Of a DNA stretch of 64,000 nucleotides, positions 42,866 through 52,673 are shown in pieces. The DNA is from Bacillus cereus (lineage in GTDB: Bacteria; Bacillota; Bacilli; Bacillales; Bacillaceae_G). The notes beneath the pieces were generated by a model. The model worked only from the letters and a program-made list of their open reading frames with translations, was not told the origin of the DNA and ran no database searches. The translations under genes and the position numbers were made by a program. Positions within the stretch are counted from its first letter, which is position 1; every line of letters begins with the position of its first letter. The stretch spans positions 2,295,001 to 2,359,000 of the forward strand of contig NZ_CP089518.1 in assembly GCF_025917685.1 (NCBI RefSeq), written 5' to 3'.

Positions 42866-44620
42866 ATGAAATCATTTCGCAAGTTGTTACAGTATTTAAA
42901 ACCATACATGTTCTTCGCTATTATTGGACCGCTATTTATGGTACTTGAGGTTGCGATGGACTTAATTCAACCGACAATTATGCAACATATTATTGATGTT
43001 GGAATTGCAAATCGGGATTTGAATTATGTAATAAAAATGGGGCTTCTAATGATAGGGGCAGCAGCGATCGGTTTAGTTGGAGGGCTTGGTTGTATGATGT
43101 ATTCTACAAAAGCTGCTGTTAATTTCGCTACAGACATACGAAAAGATGTGTTTGCGAAAATAGCAACATTTTCTAGCAAAAATCGTGATTCATTTGGAAC
43201 AGGAAAATTATTAACGATTGTTACAAATGATATTACATCCATCCAATCGGCGATGACGATGACGTTACGTGTACTTGTCCGTGGACCGTTATTATTTATT
43301 GGAAGTATCATTATAGTCTTTGTGACAGCGAGAGACCTATTTCCTATTTTACTTGTTGTCGTACCCATTTTATTAGTTGCAATTGTATTGATTGCAAGTC
43401 AAGCGAGCGGTTCATTTAGACGAGTACAAGAAGCGTTAGATAAAGTAAACACAAAGCTACAAGAAAATTTATCCGGTGTACGTGTTATAAAAGCATATGT
43501 AAGACAAAAATATGAAATCTCACAGTTTGAGAAAGTAAATAAAAATTTAACTGGAATAAATATTCGTGCTATACAAATTATTTCATTGATGATGCCAATT
43601 ATTATGCTAGTTGTAAATGGCGGGATTGTAGCAACTTTATGGATTGGTGGCGAGAAAGTTTTTAACGGTACACTCCAAGTAGGGGCCATTTTAGCTTTCA
43701 TTAATTATTTAAATATCATTTTAATGTCACTTATGTCTATTAGTATGGTATTTATTCAAATTGCCCGTGCTTTTCCATCAGCTGATCGTGTACAACAAGT
43801 CTTACATACTGAAGTTGACATTACAACTGAAGGCGACGTATATGAACCAAAGCAAGTGGATGGTAATGTAGAGTTTAAAAATGTTAGCTACAGTTATACG
43901 AAAAATAATGAATATGTTTTGAAAGATATTTCATTTACTGTACGTAAAGGTGAAAAGATAGGGATTATTGGATCTACTGGGAGTGGTAAATCTACATTGG
44001 CAAAACTATTGCCACGACTTTACGATGTTGATCAAGGTGAAATATGTATAGACGATGTCAATGTGAAAGCGTACGATTTGCAGAAACTTCGTGCTTCAAT
44101 TGGCTTCGTTCCACAAAAGGCACTTCTCTTTTCAGGCAGTATAGAAGAGAATTTACGTTATGGCAAAGAAGATGCCACTTATGATGAATTGGAATTAGCA
44201 TCTTCATCTGCTTGTGCGACTGAGTTTATCAATAAGCTGGAAGACTCTTATCAATATAACTTAACACAAGGTGCAACAAATCTATCTGGCGGTCAAAAAC
44301 AACGTATATCTATTGCAAGAGCCTTAGTGAGAAAACCATCTATTCTTGTATTAGACGATTCTACATCGGCAGTTGATGCGAAGTCAGAATCTGTAATACA
44401 AGAAGCATTAAGGTCGAGATATAGTGGCACAACGACATTTTTAATCGCATCAAAAATATCCTCTATTATAGATGCTGATAAAATTCTCGTTCTGGATAAC
44501 GGTGAATTAGTTGGAAGTGGTACGCATGAGGCTTTATTGGCAACTTGTGAAGTGTATCAGGAAATTTATCTTTCCCAAGGTGGTAACCTGCAGCAAGAAG
44601 GAGGGGAAGAGCGTGCGTAA
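42866..44620 (+). CDS. ABC transporter permease/ATPase subunit 1 (degenerate site)
   Basis: 584 residues. Residues 1-300 hold six membrane helices. The ATPase domain has Walker A GSTGSGKST (about 368-376), signature LSGGQKQ, and Walker B VLVLDDSTSAVD-type (about 494-504), where the catalytic Glu is Asp; the H-loop reads IASKIS, lacking His. These degenerate residues mark the non-catalytic site of heterodimeric exporters such as BmrC/D or TM287/288. ATG 42866 with AAAGGAG. Confidence 0.92.
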   Translation: MKSFRKLLQYLKPYMFFAIIGPLFMVLEVAMDLIQPTIMQHIIDVGIANRDLNYVIKMGLLMIGAAAIGLVGGLGCMMYSTKAAVNFATDIRKDVFAKIATFSSKNRDSFGTGKLLTIVTNDITSIQSAMTMTLRVLVRGPLLFIGSIIIVFVTARDLFPILLVVVPILLVAIVLIASQASGSFRRVQEALDKVNTKLQENLSGVRVIKAYVRQKYEISQFEKVNKNLTGINIRAIQIISLMMPIIMLVVNGGIVATLWIGGEKVFNGTLQVGAILAFINYLNIILMSLMSISMVFIQIARAFPSADRVQQVLHTEVDITTEGDVYEPKQVDGNVEFKNVSYSYTKNNEYVLKDISFTVRKGEKIGIIGSTGSGKSTLAKLLPRLYDVDQGEICIDDVNVKAYDLQKLRASIGFVPQKALLFSGSIEENLRYGKEDATYDELELASSSACATEFINKLEDSYQYNLTQGATNLSGGQKQRISIARALVRKPSILVLDDSTSAVDAKSESVIQEALRSRYSGTTTFLIASKISSIIDADKILVLDNGELVGSGTHEALLATCEVYQEIYLSQGGNLQQEGGEERA

Positions 44621-46409
44621 TTTTCAAGGACAATTTGGAAATAAAGGTGGACGTAATAATCCGAAAAAGGGAAAAGCAAAGAATACTAAAGGAACTATAA
44701 TGCGAGTATGGAACTACATGGGGTATCAAAAAGCATCTCTTATATTCGTTATTATTCTTGTATTTATCACGACATTACTCGGTTTACTTGGGCCATATTA
44801 TATGGGGGTCATCATTGATGAATATATTGTACCGAAGGATTTAAGCGGGACAGCGAGAATGTGCATGCTGCTCATTGCAATATATGGGATAACCGTATTG
44901 TTAACATGGTTACAAACATTTGTTATGATTAATGTTGCATTAAAAACAATACAAAAAATACGACAAGATATTTTTGAGAAAATCCAAACACTTTCTCTAC
45001 GATTCTTTGATGTACGTTCTCAAGGTGATTTAATGAGCCGCGTGACAAATGATATTGATAACTTAAATCAAGCTTTGACACAAAGTGTTGTGCAAATCAT
45101 TTCATCAGCGTTAACGTTTATAGGTGTAACAATTGCGATGTTTTCATTAGATTGGATTTTAGCAATTGTCACTTTAATTACGGTACCTATTATGTTTTTC
45201 GTTACAAAAAAACTAGTTGCTTATAGTGGGAAAAACTTTGCGAAGCGTCAAAAGGATTTAGGAGAATTAAATGGATTTATTGAGGAAGCTATTACAGGTG
45301 CAGATGTAACTACGTTATATGGAAAAGAAAAAGAAACCGTACATAACTTCAATGAAATTAACGAACAGCTAAGAATTTCAGCAACGAAGGCTGAAACATT
45401 TTCAGCATTTATTTTTCCGAGTATGAACTTTATTAATAACTTAGGAATGGGGCTTGTAATTGGAGCTGGATCAGTTATGGTATTAAACGGAATGACAACA
45501 GTAGGTGTCATTGCTGCTTTTATTAACTATTCTCGTCAATTCGCAAGACCGCTTAGTCAATTTGCAACGTTAATGAATACGATTCAAGCCGCAGTTGCTG
45601 GCGGAGAACGTGTTTTCGAGATTATGGATGAAGTACCAGAAATTCAAAATAAAAAAGATGCATTAATTGTACAGAAATTGCAAGGGAATGTAGCACTGGA
45701 GAAAGTTTCATTTGGGTATGCGGAAAATAAAACGATTTTAAAAGATGTGAGTCTTGAGGCAAAACCTGGTGAGACAATCGCTTTAGTTGGTCCAACAGGA
45801 TCAGGAAAAACTACAATTATTAATTTGTTAACTCGCTTTTACGATATTCAAAAAGGACAGATTAACATTGATGGAAAAGATATAAAGAATTATGATATTA
45901 ATTCTTTGCGAAGTAAAATAGGGGTTGTTTTACAAGATACTTATTTATTTGCAGGAACAATAATGGATAACATTCGTTATGGGCGTTTAAATGCAAGTGA
46001 TGAAGAAGTAATTGCAGCAGCTAAAGCAGCTTCAGCTCATTCTTTTATTAAGCATTTGCCAACTCAATATGAAACAAAAATTGCTTCAGAAGGTTCGAAT
46101 TTAAGTCAAGGACAAAAACAACTCCTTGCGATTGCACGAGCGATTTTAGCTGATGCAGATATATTAATTCTCGATGAAGCAACATCTAATATTGATACGA
46201 GAACAGAATTGCAAATTCAAGCAGGATTAAATAATTTAATGAGAGGGAGAACAAGTTTTGTAATCGCTCATCGACTAAAAACGATTGAAAAAGCAGATCA
46301 AATACTCGTTATTAAAGATGGTAGTATTTTTGAAAGAGGAAATCATGAATCTCTAATGGAAGATAGAGGATTCTATTTCGATTTGTATACGAGTCAGTTT
46401 AAAATTTAA
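44613..46409 (+). CDS. ABC transporter permease/ATPase subunit 2 (catalytic site)
   Basis: GTG 44613 after GGAGGGG overlaps the previous stop by eight bases, so translation is coupled. About 598 residues, with an N-terminal basic tail (KGGRNNPKKGKAKNTKG) and six helices. ATPase: Walker A GPTGSGKTT (391-399), signature LSQGQKQ, Walker B ILILDEATS with catalytic Glu, and H-loop IAHR. The two subunits make a complementary heterodimeric multidrug or lipid exporter. Terminator at 46428. Confidence 0.92.
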   Translation: MRNFQGQFGNKGGRNNPKKGKAKNTKGTIMRVWNYMGYQKASLIFVIILVFITTLLGLLGPYYMGVIIDEYIVPKDLSGTARMCMLLIAIYGITVLLTWLQTFVMINVALKTIQKIRQDIFEKIQTLSLRFFDVRSQGDLMSRVTNDIDNLNQALTQSVVQIISSALTFIGVTIAMFSLDWILAIVTLITVPIMFFVTKKLVAYSGKNFAKRQKDLGELNGFIEEAITGADVTTLYGKEKETVHNFNEINEQLRISATKAETFSAFIFPSMNFINNLGMGLVIGAGSVMVLNGMTTVGVIAAFINYSRQFARPLSQFATLMNTIQAAVAGGERVFEIMDEVPEIQNKKDALIVQKLQGNVALEKVSFGYAENKTILKDVSLEAKPGETIALVGPTGSGKTTIINLLTRFYDIQKGQINIDGKDIKNYDINSLRSKIGVVLQDTYLFAGTIMDNIRYGRLNASDEEVIAAAKAASAHSFIKHLPTQYETKIASEGSNLSQGQKQLLAIARAILADADILILDEATSNIDTRTELQIQAGLNNLMRGRTSFVIAHRLKTIEKADQILVIKDGSIFERGNHESLMEDRGFYFDLYTSQFKI

Positions 46410-46427
46410 TAAAAATATTGATGTAAT

Positions 46428-46462
46428 GCGGTTTCTCGCGGAAAGAGAAACCGCATTTTTTT
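46428..46462. terminator. Terminator of the ABC operon
   Basis: ATGCGGTTTCTC / GAGAAACCGCAT stem and TTTTTTT. Confidence 0.85.
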
Positions 46463-46478
46463 ATATTTGCAAACATTG

Positions 46479-46796
46479 CTATCCGAATAGTCTTTCACTA
46501 CATGTTTTAACAGCATCCTCTTTCATTCCGGGTATAACATGTGAATAGCGATTTAAGGTTATGAAAACGTCTTTATGGCCCAATCGTTCACTTACAATCT
46601 TTGGGTGTACTCCTTGTTTTAAAAGTAGTGTTGCACGTGTATGGCGTAAATCGTGAAATCTAATGTTTTTTAGCTCGGATTTTTTCAAAAAGGTTTTAAA
46701 CACGTCATGAAAGCCACCGCGACAAATGCATTTTCCTCTTTGGGTACTAATAACTAAATCACAATCCGAGTATGCGGTGTAAAGAAAAAAGGACAA
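46479..46796 (-). pseudogene. C-terminal fragment of a tyrosine recombinase (integrase)
   Basis: About 100 residues. The C-terminal catalytic motifs are present: IRFHDLRHTRATLLLKQG with R and H, LGHKDVFITLNRYSHV with H and the presumptive tyrosine (Y in NRYSHVIPG). The N-terminal half and the first active-site Arg region are missing, so it cannot be active. Phage or ICE remnant at the edge of the low-density tract. Confidence 0.8.
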
Positions 46797-47751
46797 GCAG
46801 TCGTACCTGCTGTCCTTTTAATAGGAGAAAAAATATTTTGGTTTAGAACTACGAATAAACAGAAATTCTGCTTATAACCAGTGTTGTCAAAGATGTAATA
46901 ATCTATGCAACAAAAAATTAGTCGGAATTCAAAACACCAAAATGGCTTACATTGGTAAACAGGCTCAAAGGTAGTATATGTAAAATGAAAAAATTTATAC
47001 AAAAAGCAGACAACAATTTTTGTTGTCTGCTAGTGAGTCGAATGAGTTAGCTAATTGTGATAAATTGCTTTCCCATTACAAGAAGAGTGAAGCTGCTAGT
47101 TCAAACAGCTTGTAGGTAGTGTTTTCAATATTTTAAAAAATATACAGAGAAAGCAGATAAGTGATGAACCTACCTGCTTACTACTGTAACAAAAGAAAGA
47201 AGTACTAGCCGTAGATTAAGCGGCTTGGAAATAGTATGTATTGATTTCAAAATATTATTCAAGGATTGAAGTTAGGTGGATTGTATCGTAAACGGTGTAT
47301 ATCGTTCTGATAGTGCCGTGATGTTTCTAATGAATCTAAAGGCGATTTCTTTAATCTATATCGATTTTCTAGTTTAGCAATTTCATTAGAAAAGTTTTCA
47401 AGGAAGATATAATCAGTTACAAAGTGTTCCTAATCTTATGTATATTGTGGGTTTATTACATCTGAATTAGAATCAAAAGCGCTTAAATAATATAGATAAA
47501 TTTTAAAGGCGATTTTCTTATTACAATTTCATCTCCGTACAGAAATTGTCGAAAAGGTCTCCATTCCGGATGTTCTATTTGCTAGGATAATTATAGAGCG
47601 CCTACTTGTCTATATACTAATTCGTATGTTACAAAAATGTGAGCGAAATAGGAATAAACAAAAAAGCTAGTGGAATAGGTTTTAACACTCACTGAATTTA
47701 ACCCTCATAACATACTTTGTAATAAGTTATATGAAAGTGAGTTGAATAAAA
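46797..47751. other. Decayed intergenic tract with one degraded ORF
   Basis: A minus-strand frame at 47259-47432 reads EHFVTDYIFLENFSNEIAKL, then ENRYRLKKSPLDSLETSRHY and QNDIHRLRYNPPNF, clearly coding-like, but is preceded by in-frame stops (QYT*D*). It is a relic of an unknown gene. No intact gene or RNA in the rest. Confidence 0.5.
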
Positions 47752-47997
47752 ATGTTTTATTCATATTTTAATCCCCGAACTAGTATGCGTCCGGCGTATG
47801 GTACTGCTGGTATAACATATAGTGGGGCACAAAGTACAATTCAAGCTGTTCAACAAGCATTGCAAATGCAACAACAAATGCAACAAGACATACAATCGTA
47901 TTATTCACCTATGGGTTATTATTATCCAGCGCATCAAATTACACCATATGGAATTTCTTTTTCAACGATTCCATATGGAACTGTATACAATTTATAA
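47752..47997 (+). CDS. Small Gln-rich hypothetical protein
   Basis: 81 residues; ATG 47752 with AAGTGAG upstream. Middle repeat is AVQQALQMQQQMQQDIQ, ends with tyrosine/proline-rich YYSPMGYYYPAHQITPYGIS. Aromatic- and Gln-rich sequences like this are frequent among spore-coat proteins; unproven. Confidence 0.5.
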   Translation: MFYSYFNPRTSMRPAYGTAGITYSGAQSTIQAVQQALQMQQQMQQDIQSYYSPMGYYYPAHQITPYGISFSTIPYGTVYNL

Positions 47998-48308
47998 AAA
48001 TAGATGGGGGAAGAAGTTGAGTGTTTAAGTAAGGGCGCAAGTAAAGAGAGCCCTTATAAGAAATGATCCGTACCTAATGAATTAGTGTTCAATATATAAT
48101 TCCTAATTTTTAATGTGTGATAAAGATTAATATAAAAAAAATTATTTTGTAGAAAACCTCCAGAATAAAAAGAGCACTAATTGAGAGTGCTCTTTAAAGG
48201 TGACACGAGTGACAAGTTCGCGTTATAAAGAGAGGAGTAATTAGTTACCGTAAAAAGAGATTACGGTTATTTACAAGTAAAATGATAAACTGCAAGTGCA
48301 TCAATACA
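47998..48308. other. Intergenic gap with a terminator-like hairpin
   Basis: AAAGAGCACT / AGTGCTCTTT (48167-48193) is a bidirectional hairpin between convergent gene ends. No gene seen. Confidence 0.5.
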
Positions 48309-49109
48309 TTAGAAATTTTGTGAACATGAAGGACAAGGTCCACCAGTAGGTTGGAATACAACGTTATCAACAAAAGCTGTTCCGCCTTCTTCACCTGTAG
48401 CAATATTTTGAAAAGCAACACATGCTGTAGTCACACCAGGAGGTATACACACAACAAGAACATAATGTTGGAAAAGAGATTGCGGTTGATTCCCAACAGG
48501 TATAATATGTGGAATATTTAATGAACCAAGAGTTGTAGCGAGAGGAGGACATCCGTGTCCAAGTTCTGGAAAAGATACAGAAGCTATAAGAAATGCATTA
48601 TCCCTTACATCCGCAGCGAAAGAAAGTGTAAAACAACAACCTTCACCAACATCAACCGATTGATTAATACTTCCACCTGGTTCAATTGATGCAGCTAAGA
48701 GACTAAGTGTCCCATTTGAAAGAATACGACCACTATGGGCATTTGGAAAACCTACTTCTGTAACCCCTCCAGCTGGATTCCAACCAGGAACTGGATTGCC
48801 TACTATTGCTGGTTCATCAAATCCAGGGTTATCAAGAATATTAGTACATGGACAACATCCTACTGCAGTCGGTCCAGTCGGTCCAGTCGGTCCAGTCGGT
48901 CCAGTCGGTCCAGTCGGTCCTGTTGACCCTGTTGGCCCTGTTGGTCCTGTTGGTCCTGTTGGTCCTGTTGGTCCTGTTGGCCCTGTTGGTCCTGTTGGTC
49001 CTGTTGACCCTGTTGGTCCTGTTGGCCCTGTTGGTCCGATTTGAGGTAGAGGTACAGGGGGGAAAAAACACTCACACGGGATCTCAAATCTCTTTTTAAA
49101 TTTACTCAT
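48309..49109 (-). CDS. Collagen-like GPT-repeat protein, spore-surface type
   Basis: 266 residues. A 23-residue N-terminus ([20 protein letters not shown]) is followed by about 19 G-P-T triplets with two G-S-T variants (residues 24-82), then a beta-rich, Cys-containing domain ([36 protein letters not shown]) of about 180 residues. Collagen-like repeats with a globular end are typical of exosporium filaments in the B. cereus group. The N-terminus is not a BclA-type leader. Surface location is inference. Confidence 0.85.
   Translation of the reverse strand: MSKFKKRFEIPCECFFPPVPLPQIGPTGPTGPTGSTGPTGPTGPTGPTGPTGPTGPTGPTGSTGPTGPTGPTGPTGPTGPTAVGCCPCTNILDNPGFDEPAIVGNPVPGWNPAGGVTEVGFPNAHSGRILSNGTLSLLAASIEPGGSINQSVDVGEGCCFTLSFAADVRDNAFLIASVSFPELGHGCPPLATTLGSLNIPHIIPVGNQPQSLFQHYVLVVCIPPGVTTACVAFQNIATGEEGGTAFVDNVVFQPTGGPCPSCSQNF
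48867..49042. repeat. Tandem repeat encoding GPT triplets
   Basis: 9-base units (GGTCCAGTC/GGTCCTGTT on the plus strand) of two sequence classes, continuous over about 175 bases. The count is likely to vary between strains. Confidence 0.85.
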
Positions 49110-49289
49110 TTATACACCAACCTTATCTTTCACCCACTTACACTCTATAACTTATGAATTAGCTAACACACAAGTATAAGAAAAAAGCCCTTGAAAATTA
49201 AAATAAATATAAATATAAGCCCTTATGTCACAAATATAAACCCATTCCATAATATATAAGGAACATGTATTCATTCCAAACAGCTTTCA

Positions 49290-49457
49290 ATATATAAGGG
49301 GGTTCGCCTCCGGAGTCAATTGTATTGGCCCTGTTGGTCCAGTCGGTCCTATTGGTCCTGTTGGCCAAGTGAATAACGGAAAATAGGTGGGGAGTGTTAA
49401 GCGAATTAAATGTGATTCAACAGCAGCTCCACGCAAAACAATATTTTCTTTATTTAT
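49290..49457 (-). pseudogene. Collagen-like protein remnant with lost start codon
   Basis: A GGAGG at 49466-49470 on the minus strand is followed after 7 bases by ATA AAT AAA, where ATG is expected. The frame reads NKENIVLRGAAVESH, then LTLPTYFPLFTWPTGPIG and PTGPTGP, close in pattern to an exosporium leader joined to collagen repeats (BclA: LPPIPPFTLPTGP), and ends at TGA after 56 codons. The start mutation and short repeat make it non-functional. Confidence 0.55.
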
Positions 49458-49498
49458 AAATTTACCTCCTATGATTGCTCGTCATAGGAGGTGAATTT
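49458..49498. repeat. Inverted repeat covering a ribosome-binding site
   Basis: ACCTCCTATGA (49464-49474) and TCATAGGAGGT (49482-49492) with loop TTGCTCG; flanking AAATTT/GAATTT extend it. Confidence 0.6.
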
Positions 49499-50197
49499 TA
49501 TTTGCGAAAGGGGTTCCGCCACATGTTCATCAACTTAAGAATGTTATAACACCCCGGAGCAAAAATTTTGTTCATTTTTATCAGGAAGATGTCAATATTC
49601 TCGTTTTGAGCTATTAGCTTTGCTTAGATTGATAGTGATAGTGAAAATCGAAAAGTTAGCAGAGATTATTGATGCAAACGCAAGTATGACTTTTAATCAT
49701 ACTTTAAGTGCGGTATTGGCAAGAACAAAAAACAGTTTGAAAGAATGAAAGGAATTGAAATTGGTGATTTAGTTATGGAAACAACTTCAGCGTTCGCGTG
49801 TCCGGCAATTCATCGAGTCGGATACTTAGAAGACAGGTTTAAAGGTGGTGCTGGGTTATAAGAGAGTTGGGCGGAAAAACAGCGGATTGACCAAACTGTT
49901 CATTCATCAAAGTATTTGAAGAGTATGTATTCGATAATTGGACAAATATTTTATTTTGTATGTATTTGAAACACGAAAAGAGCACTTAATAAAGTGCTCT
50001 CGTGATGAGATCATTTACTCAAAAGAAAGAATTTACCATATTATATGAAGATTTTCTGAAGTGTGCTTGAGGTAATTAATTAGTATTCATAATAAAGAGC
50101 AGCTAGCAAAAGCTAACTGCTCATCTCCAGAGGGATTGGAGAATGGGTTGTCTATATTATTGTTGGAATATTCAGCTTTGTTCGCGAGGAATTACAT
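49499..50197. other. Decayed coding-like tract
   Basis: Plus-strand frames such as FAKGVPPHVHQLKNVI (49500-49617) and GDLVMETTSAFACPAIHR with VGYLEDRFKGG (to 49862) look coding but have no start site, consistent with phage-type relics. TAATTAA-type hairpin at 50095-50130 (AGCAGCTAGC.. / ..GCTAACTGCT). Confidence 0.35.
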
Positions 50198-50494
50198 TTA
50201 ACTTAATGCATAGCCCACAATCAAAGTTAGTGTTAAAAACACTGATAATGACAATGTTAGTAAGACTGTTGTTGCACTTCTAAGCATCGCAATCCAATTA
50301 TTCATCTTAGAAAATCCCTTAATGCCAGCAAAAAAAGTTCCTATTGTTAAAACTAATAAAATAAATAAAGGGTGAATGTGTAATGAATCCGTGAAAAATT
50401 TGAATAGGTCATGTGGAATTTTAAAATATAAACGGAATAGCCCAACGCAAATCAAAGAACAGATAAAGGAGCATAGATTGATGGTATGCTTCAA
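50198..50494 (-). CDS. Small membrane protein
   Basis: About 98 residues from TTG 50494, with AGGAGAAAGC upstream. Three hydrophobic helices (INLCSFICSLICVGLF, FILLVLTIGTFFAGIKG, and TVLLTLSLSVFLTLTLIVG). Function unknown. Confidence 0.6.
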   Translation of the reverse strand: MKHTINLCSFICSLICVGLFRLYFKIPHDLFKFFTDSLHIHPLFILLVLTIGTFFAGIKGFSKMNNWIAMLRSATTVLLTLSLSVFLTLTLIVGYALS

Positions 50495-51412
50495 AGCTTT
50501 CTCCTATGTTATCAAAATAGTTGTATTTAATTTTAATGAAAAATAAAAGAAAAAGATAGATGTTATAAACTGGAATCAAGTTCTTAACAAAATAATCCTT
50601 TTACGAAAAAAGGTCCTGCTGTCTCCAACAGAACCTTTCCTAAAATGGCAAAGAGCAACTCTTACCTTACTCTTCTGCTATATAATACACAAAACACATA
50701 TAGATGTGTAGAATAATAATTTCCAATATAATTATTGGGATATATCATTTAAGTGTATTTTAGTGAAATCGAACATAAGGAATTAAATTACAAATGTTGA
50801 TTTATCAATGGATGTTAATGATATGATAGAAAAAGATAGTTAATAAAAAATATTACAATAATAAAATATGGAATATTGCATATTCAATTGAAATAGAAAA
50901 TTACAAGTGGAAAGCGAGGAATAATAATGAATTACGGTGCTGATTTTATTGTATTTAATAATTTTTTGAATCCATCAAAAGTGAATCCATTTATGAGCTA
51001 GTTCAATCAAAGATATAATCGTTAACGAACTATTATCGCGTTGTTTTACTTGATAGCAAGATTGTTTATAAGCAAAATGCATTTCATGAAAATTGGAGTG
51101 TTTTTTTATGGAATAAAAAACAAAAACACCGATAAAATAAGGGGAATTATGCAAATGAAATCAACGGTAAAATATAGGTACAAGCTCTTTGACGACCATA
51201 TATTGAAGAGGATTAGTACACCTATAAGTGAAACGCTCTTATGCGAGAATGTCACGGTAACGTATACCGCATAGTAAAAGAATTCCTGGGTGGAAACGTT
51301 ATACACAAATTCCAAGTAGAAAGACTACGGAGGTTCGATTCCTCTGCTACATCTATTAAAGGCATCCAAAACGTGTGCTCTTTCCTTTGTTATATAGAAA
51401 TTAAACATTAAA
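50495..51412. other. Low-density tract with short ORFs
   Basis: AATATGGAATATTG palindrome-like AT repeats. A 24-codon ORF from ATG 50927 (GAGGAATAATA upstream) is too short to judge. The frame at 51041-51274 lacks a start site and coding signature. A hairpin AAAGGTCCTG / CAGAACCTTT lies near 50603-50640. Confidence 0.3.
51329..51353 (+). other. tRNA 3'-end-like fragment
   Basis: GGAGG-TTCGATT-CCTCT is a valid T-arm and loop, followed by GCTACAT and C as an acceptor-strand end. No matching 5' half (ATGTAGC) is found within 75 bases, so this is a fragment, such as an attachment-site remnant. Confidence 0.35.
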
Positions 51413-51415
51413 CCG

Positions 51416-51598
51416 GTGAATATTCTAATAAGACAAACATATGATAACGTGGATGAGTTATCATATGAGGTGAAACTCGGAGCGCTATACTTATTTGTTG
51501 AAGGGTACTCTTGTTATTTTGCACCTTTTAATAAGGACAAGTATATATTGGAGTATGGGGTAGCCCCACTTCATACATTTGAGCACCTGCAATCGTAA
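51416..51598 (+). CDS. Small hypothetical protein
   Basis: 60 residues from GTG 51416, weak ribosome-binding site. Contains KLGALYLFVEGYSCYFAPFN. A terminator hairpin GAGCACCT / AGGTGCTC (51579-51613) follows at once, supporting transcription. Unknown. Confidence 0.4.
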   Translation: MNILIRQTYDNVDELSYEVKLGALYLFVEGYSCYFAPFNKDKYILEYGVAPLHTFEHLQS

Positions 51599-51703
51599 GG
51601 TGCTCTTTATTTTGTAAAAAATGGACATATGGTTTAAATGAGTATATAAATAAGAAGAATCTAATTATTGGATCCACATTTTACTTTAAGAGGTACAAAT
51701 TCG

Positions 51704-51895
51704 ATGCGAAGTGAAAAGGATTTGTTGAAACAATGGAAGGCGGATTTGCAAGCTGTTCAAGAAGAGAAGAGGCTAAAGAAGAAAGCTAAGAAAAAGAGTA
51801 AGAAATATAACATTCCTGGTAATCAAGCTGACTTCATGAATGGCAAGAATATATATCGTAAAGAGAATGGGGTATGGAAGCAAAGAAATAAATAG
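51704..51895 (+). CDS. Small basic hypothetical protein
   Basis: Start ATG 51704 with AAGAGGTAC upstream; an in-frame TTG at 51668 lacks a site. About 63 residues with a lysine-rich middle (EEKRLKKKAKKKSKKY). Possibly nucleic-acid binding; phage-like. A 29-codon membrane ORF follows directly. Confidence 0.45.
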   Translation: MRSEKDLLKQWKADLQAVQEEKRLKKKAKKKSKKYNIPGNQADFMNGKNIYRKENGVWKQRNK

Positions 51896-51906
51896 TGTGA
51901 GGATAA

Positions 51907-51996
51907 ATGAATCTGATTAAGATTATAGCAATTATCGTAGGCGCTGCCGTGATCTGGGTGGCGTCTTGTTTGTTTTTAAGGAAATATAAGGGGTGA
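51907..51996 (+). CDS. 29-residue membrane peptide
   Basis: ATG 51907 just after GAGGAT. A single hydrophobic helix (IIAIIVGAAVIWVASCLFLR) followed by KYKG. Could be a small membrane regulator; unknown. Confidence 0.4.
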   Translation: MNLIKIIAIIVGAAVIWVASCLFLRKYKG

Positions 51997-52132
51997 AATA
52001 GATTTGAAACTTAAAGATTAGATAATAATATTATTACTTTAAAATGCAGAAAATAGACTAGTAAACAAGCTGTTTTTGTTTTTTAGCATAAAATATGATG
52101 AATCCTAGAGTTAAGAGGAGGGAATTATATTT

Positions 52133-52327
52133 ATGGGATGTAATGGTGATTTCAGACGGTTCCGAGATTGTGATAGATTTTGGGATGATTTAATGTTCTG
52201 TAGACGTAGACATAGAGATTGTGATGACCGCCGTTGTAGACGCGACCGAGACTGTGATTGTGATGAATGTCGTCGTAGACGTAATCATGATCGTGACTGT
52301 GATTGCGATAATCGTCGAGAGTGGTAA
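52133..52327 (+). CDS. Cys/Arg/Asp-rich small protein
   Basis: 64 residues from ATG 52133 with AGGAGGGAATT upstream. Composition is extreme: repeated CDD, RRRC and DCDC motifs (CRRRHRDCDDRRCRRDRDCDC). No hydrophobic segments. Could be a metal-binding or a spore-associated protein. A terminator follows at 52337-52372 (GAGTGC / GCACTC and T8). Confidence 0.6.
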   Translation: MGCNGDFRRFRDCDRFWDDLMFCRRRHRDCDDRRCRRDRDCDCDECRRRRNHDRDCDCDNRREW

Positions 52328-52473
52328 ATCTCTTTCAATGAGTGCGTTTCTTCACAGCACTCGTTTTTTTTGTTTATGGATTCTCTGAACTAATACTTAT
52401 TAAATATGAAGAATATAGTTGCGATTCGTTTTAAGGTCTAACAAAACAAACGAATGAAAAAGAAAAGCAAGAA

Positions 52474-52578
52474 TCAGGTGACTTCTGCCGCTTGAAGAAA
52501 TTCTATTATTGTTTTGCCTATAGCACGAATGAATTTAGGTGAAATAGTAAGTTCACGCTGTTTAGATTTAAATCGCAT
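52474..52578 (-). CDS. 34-residue small protein
   Basis: ATG 52578 has AGAGGTGTTAAG upstream. The peptide RFKSKQRELTISPKFIRAIG and KTIIEFLQAA is amphipathic and charged, compatible with a small regulatory or phage protein. Not recognised. Confidence 0.4.
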   Translation of the reverse strand: MRFKSKQRELTISPKFIRAIGKTIIEFLQAAEVT

Positions 52579-52673
52579 CTTAACACCTCTATATTAACAT
52601 AGACGCAGGAACGAGGAGATTTTTGGTCAAGTTTATGTAAAAAAGTAAAATGTCTTATTTAAGCCCCTAAAAG

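Noticed and set aside
48867..49042. CRISPR-like appearance of short regular repeats
   Set aside because: Units are 9 bases, contiguous and coding; there are no spacers and no cas genes.
48735..49099. Plus-strand open frames opposite the GPT-repeat gene
   Set aside because: Pure repeat shadows (GPV and SRS-like) with no ribosome-binding site.
51041..51274. ORF of 77 codons in the low-density tract
   Set aside because: No ribosome-binding site, composition not coding-like.
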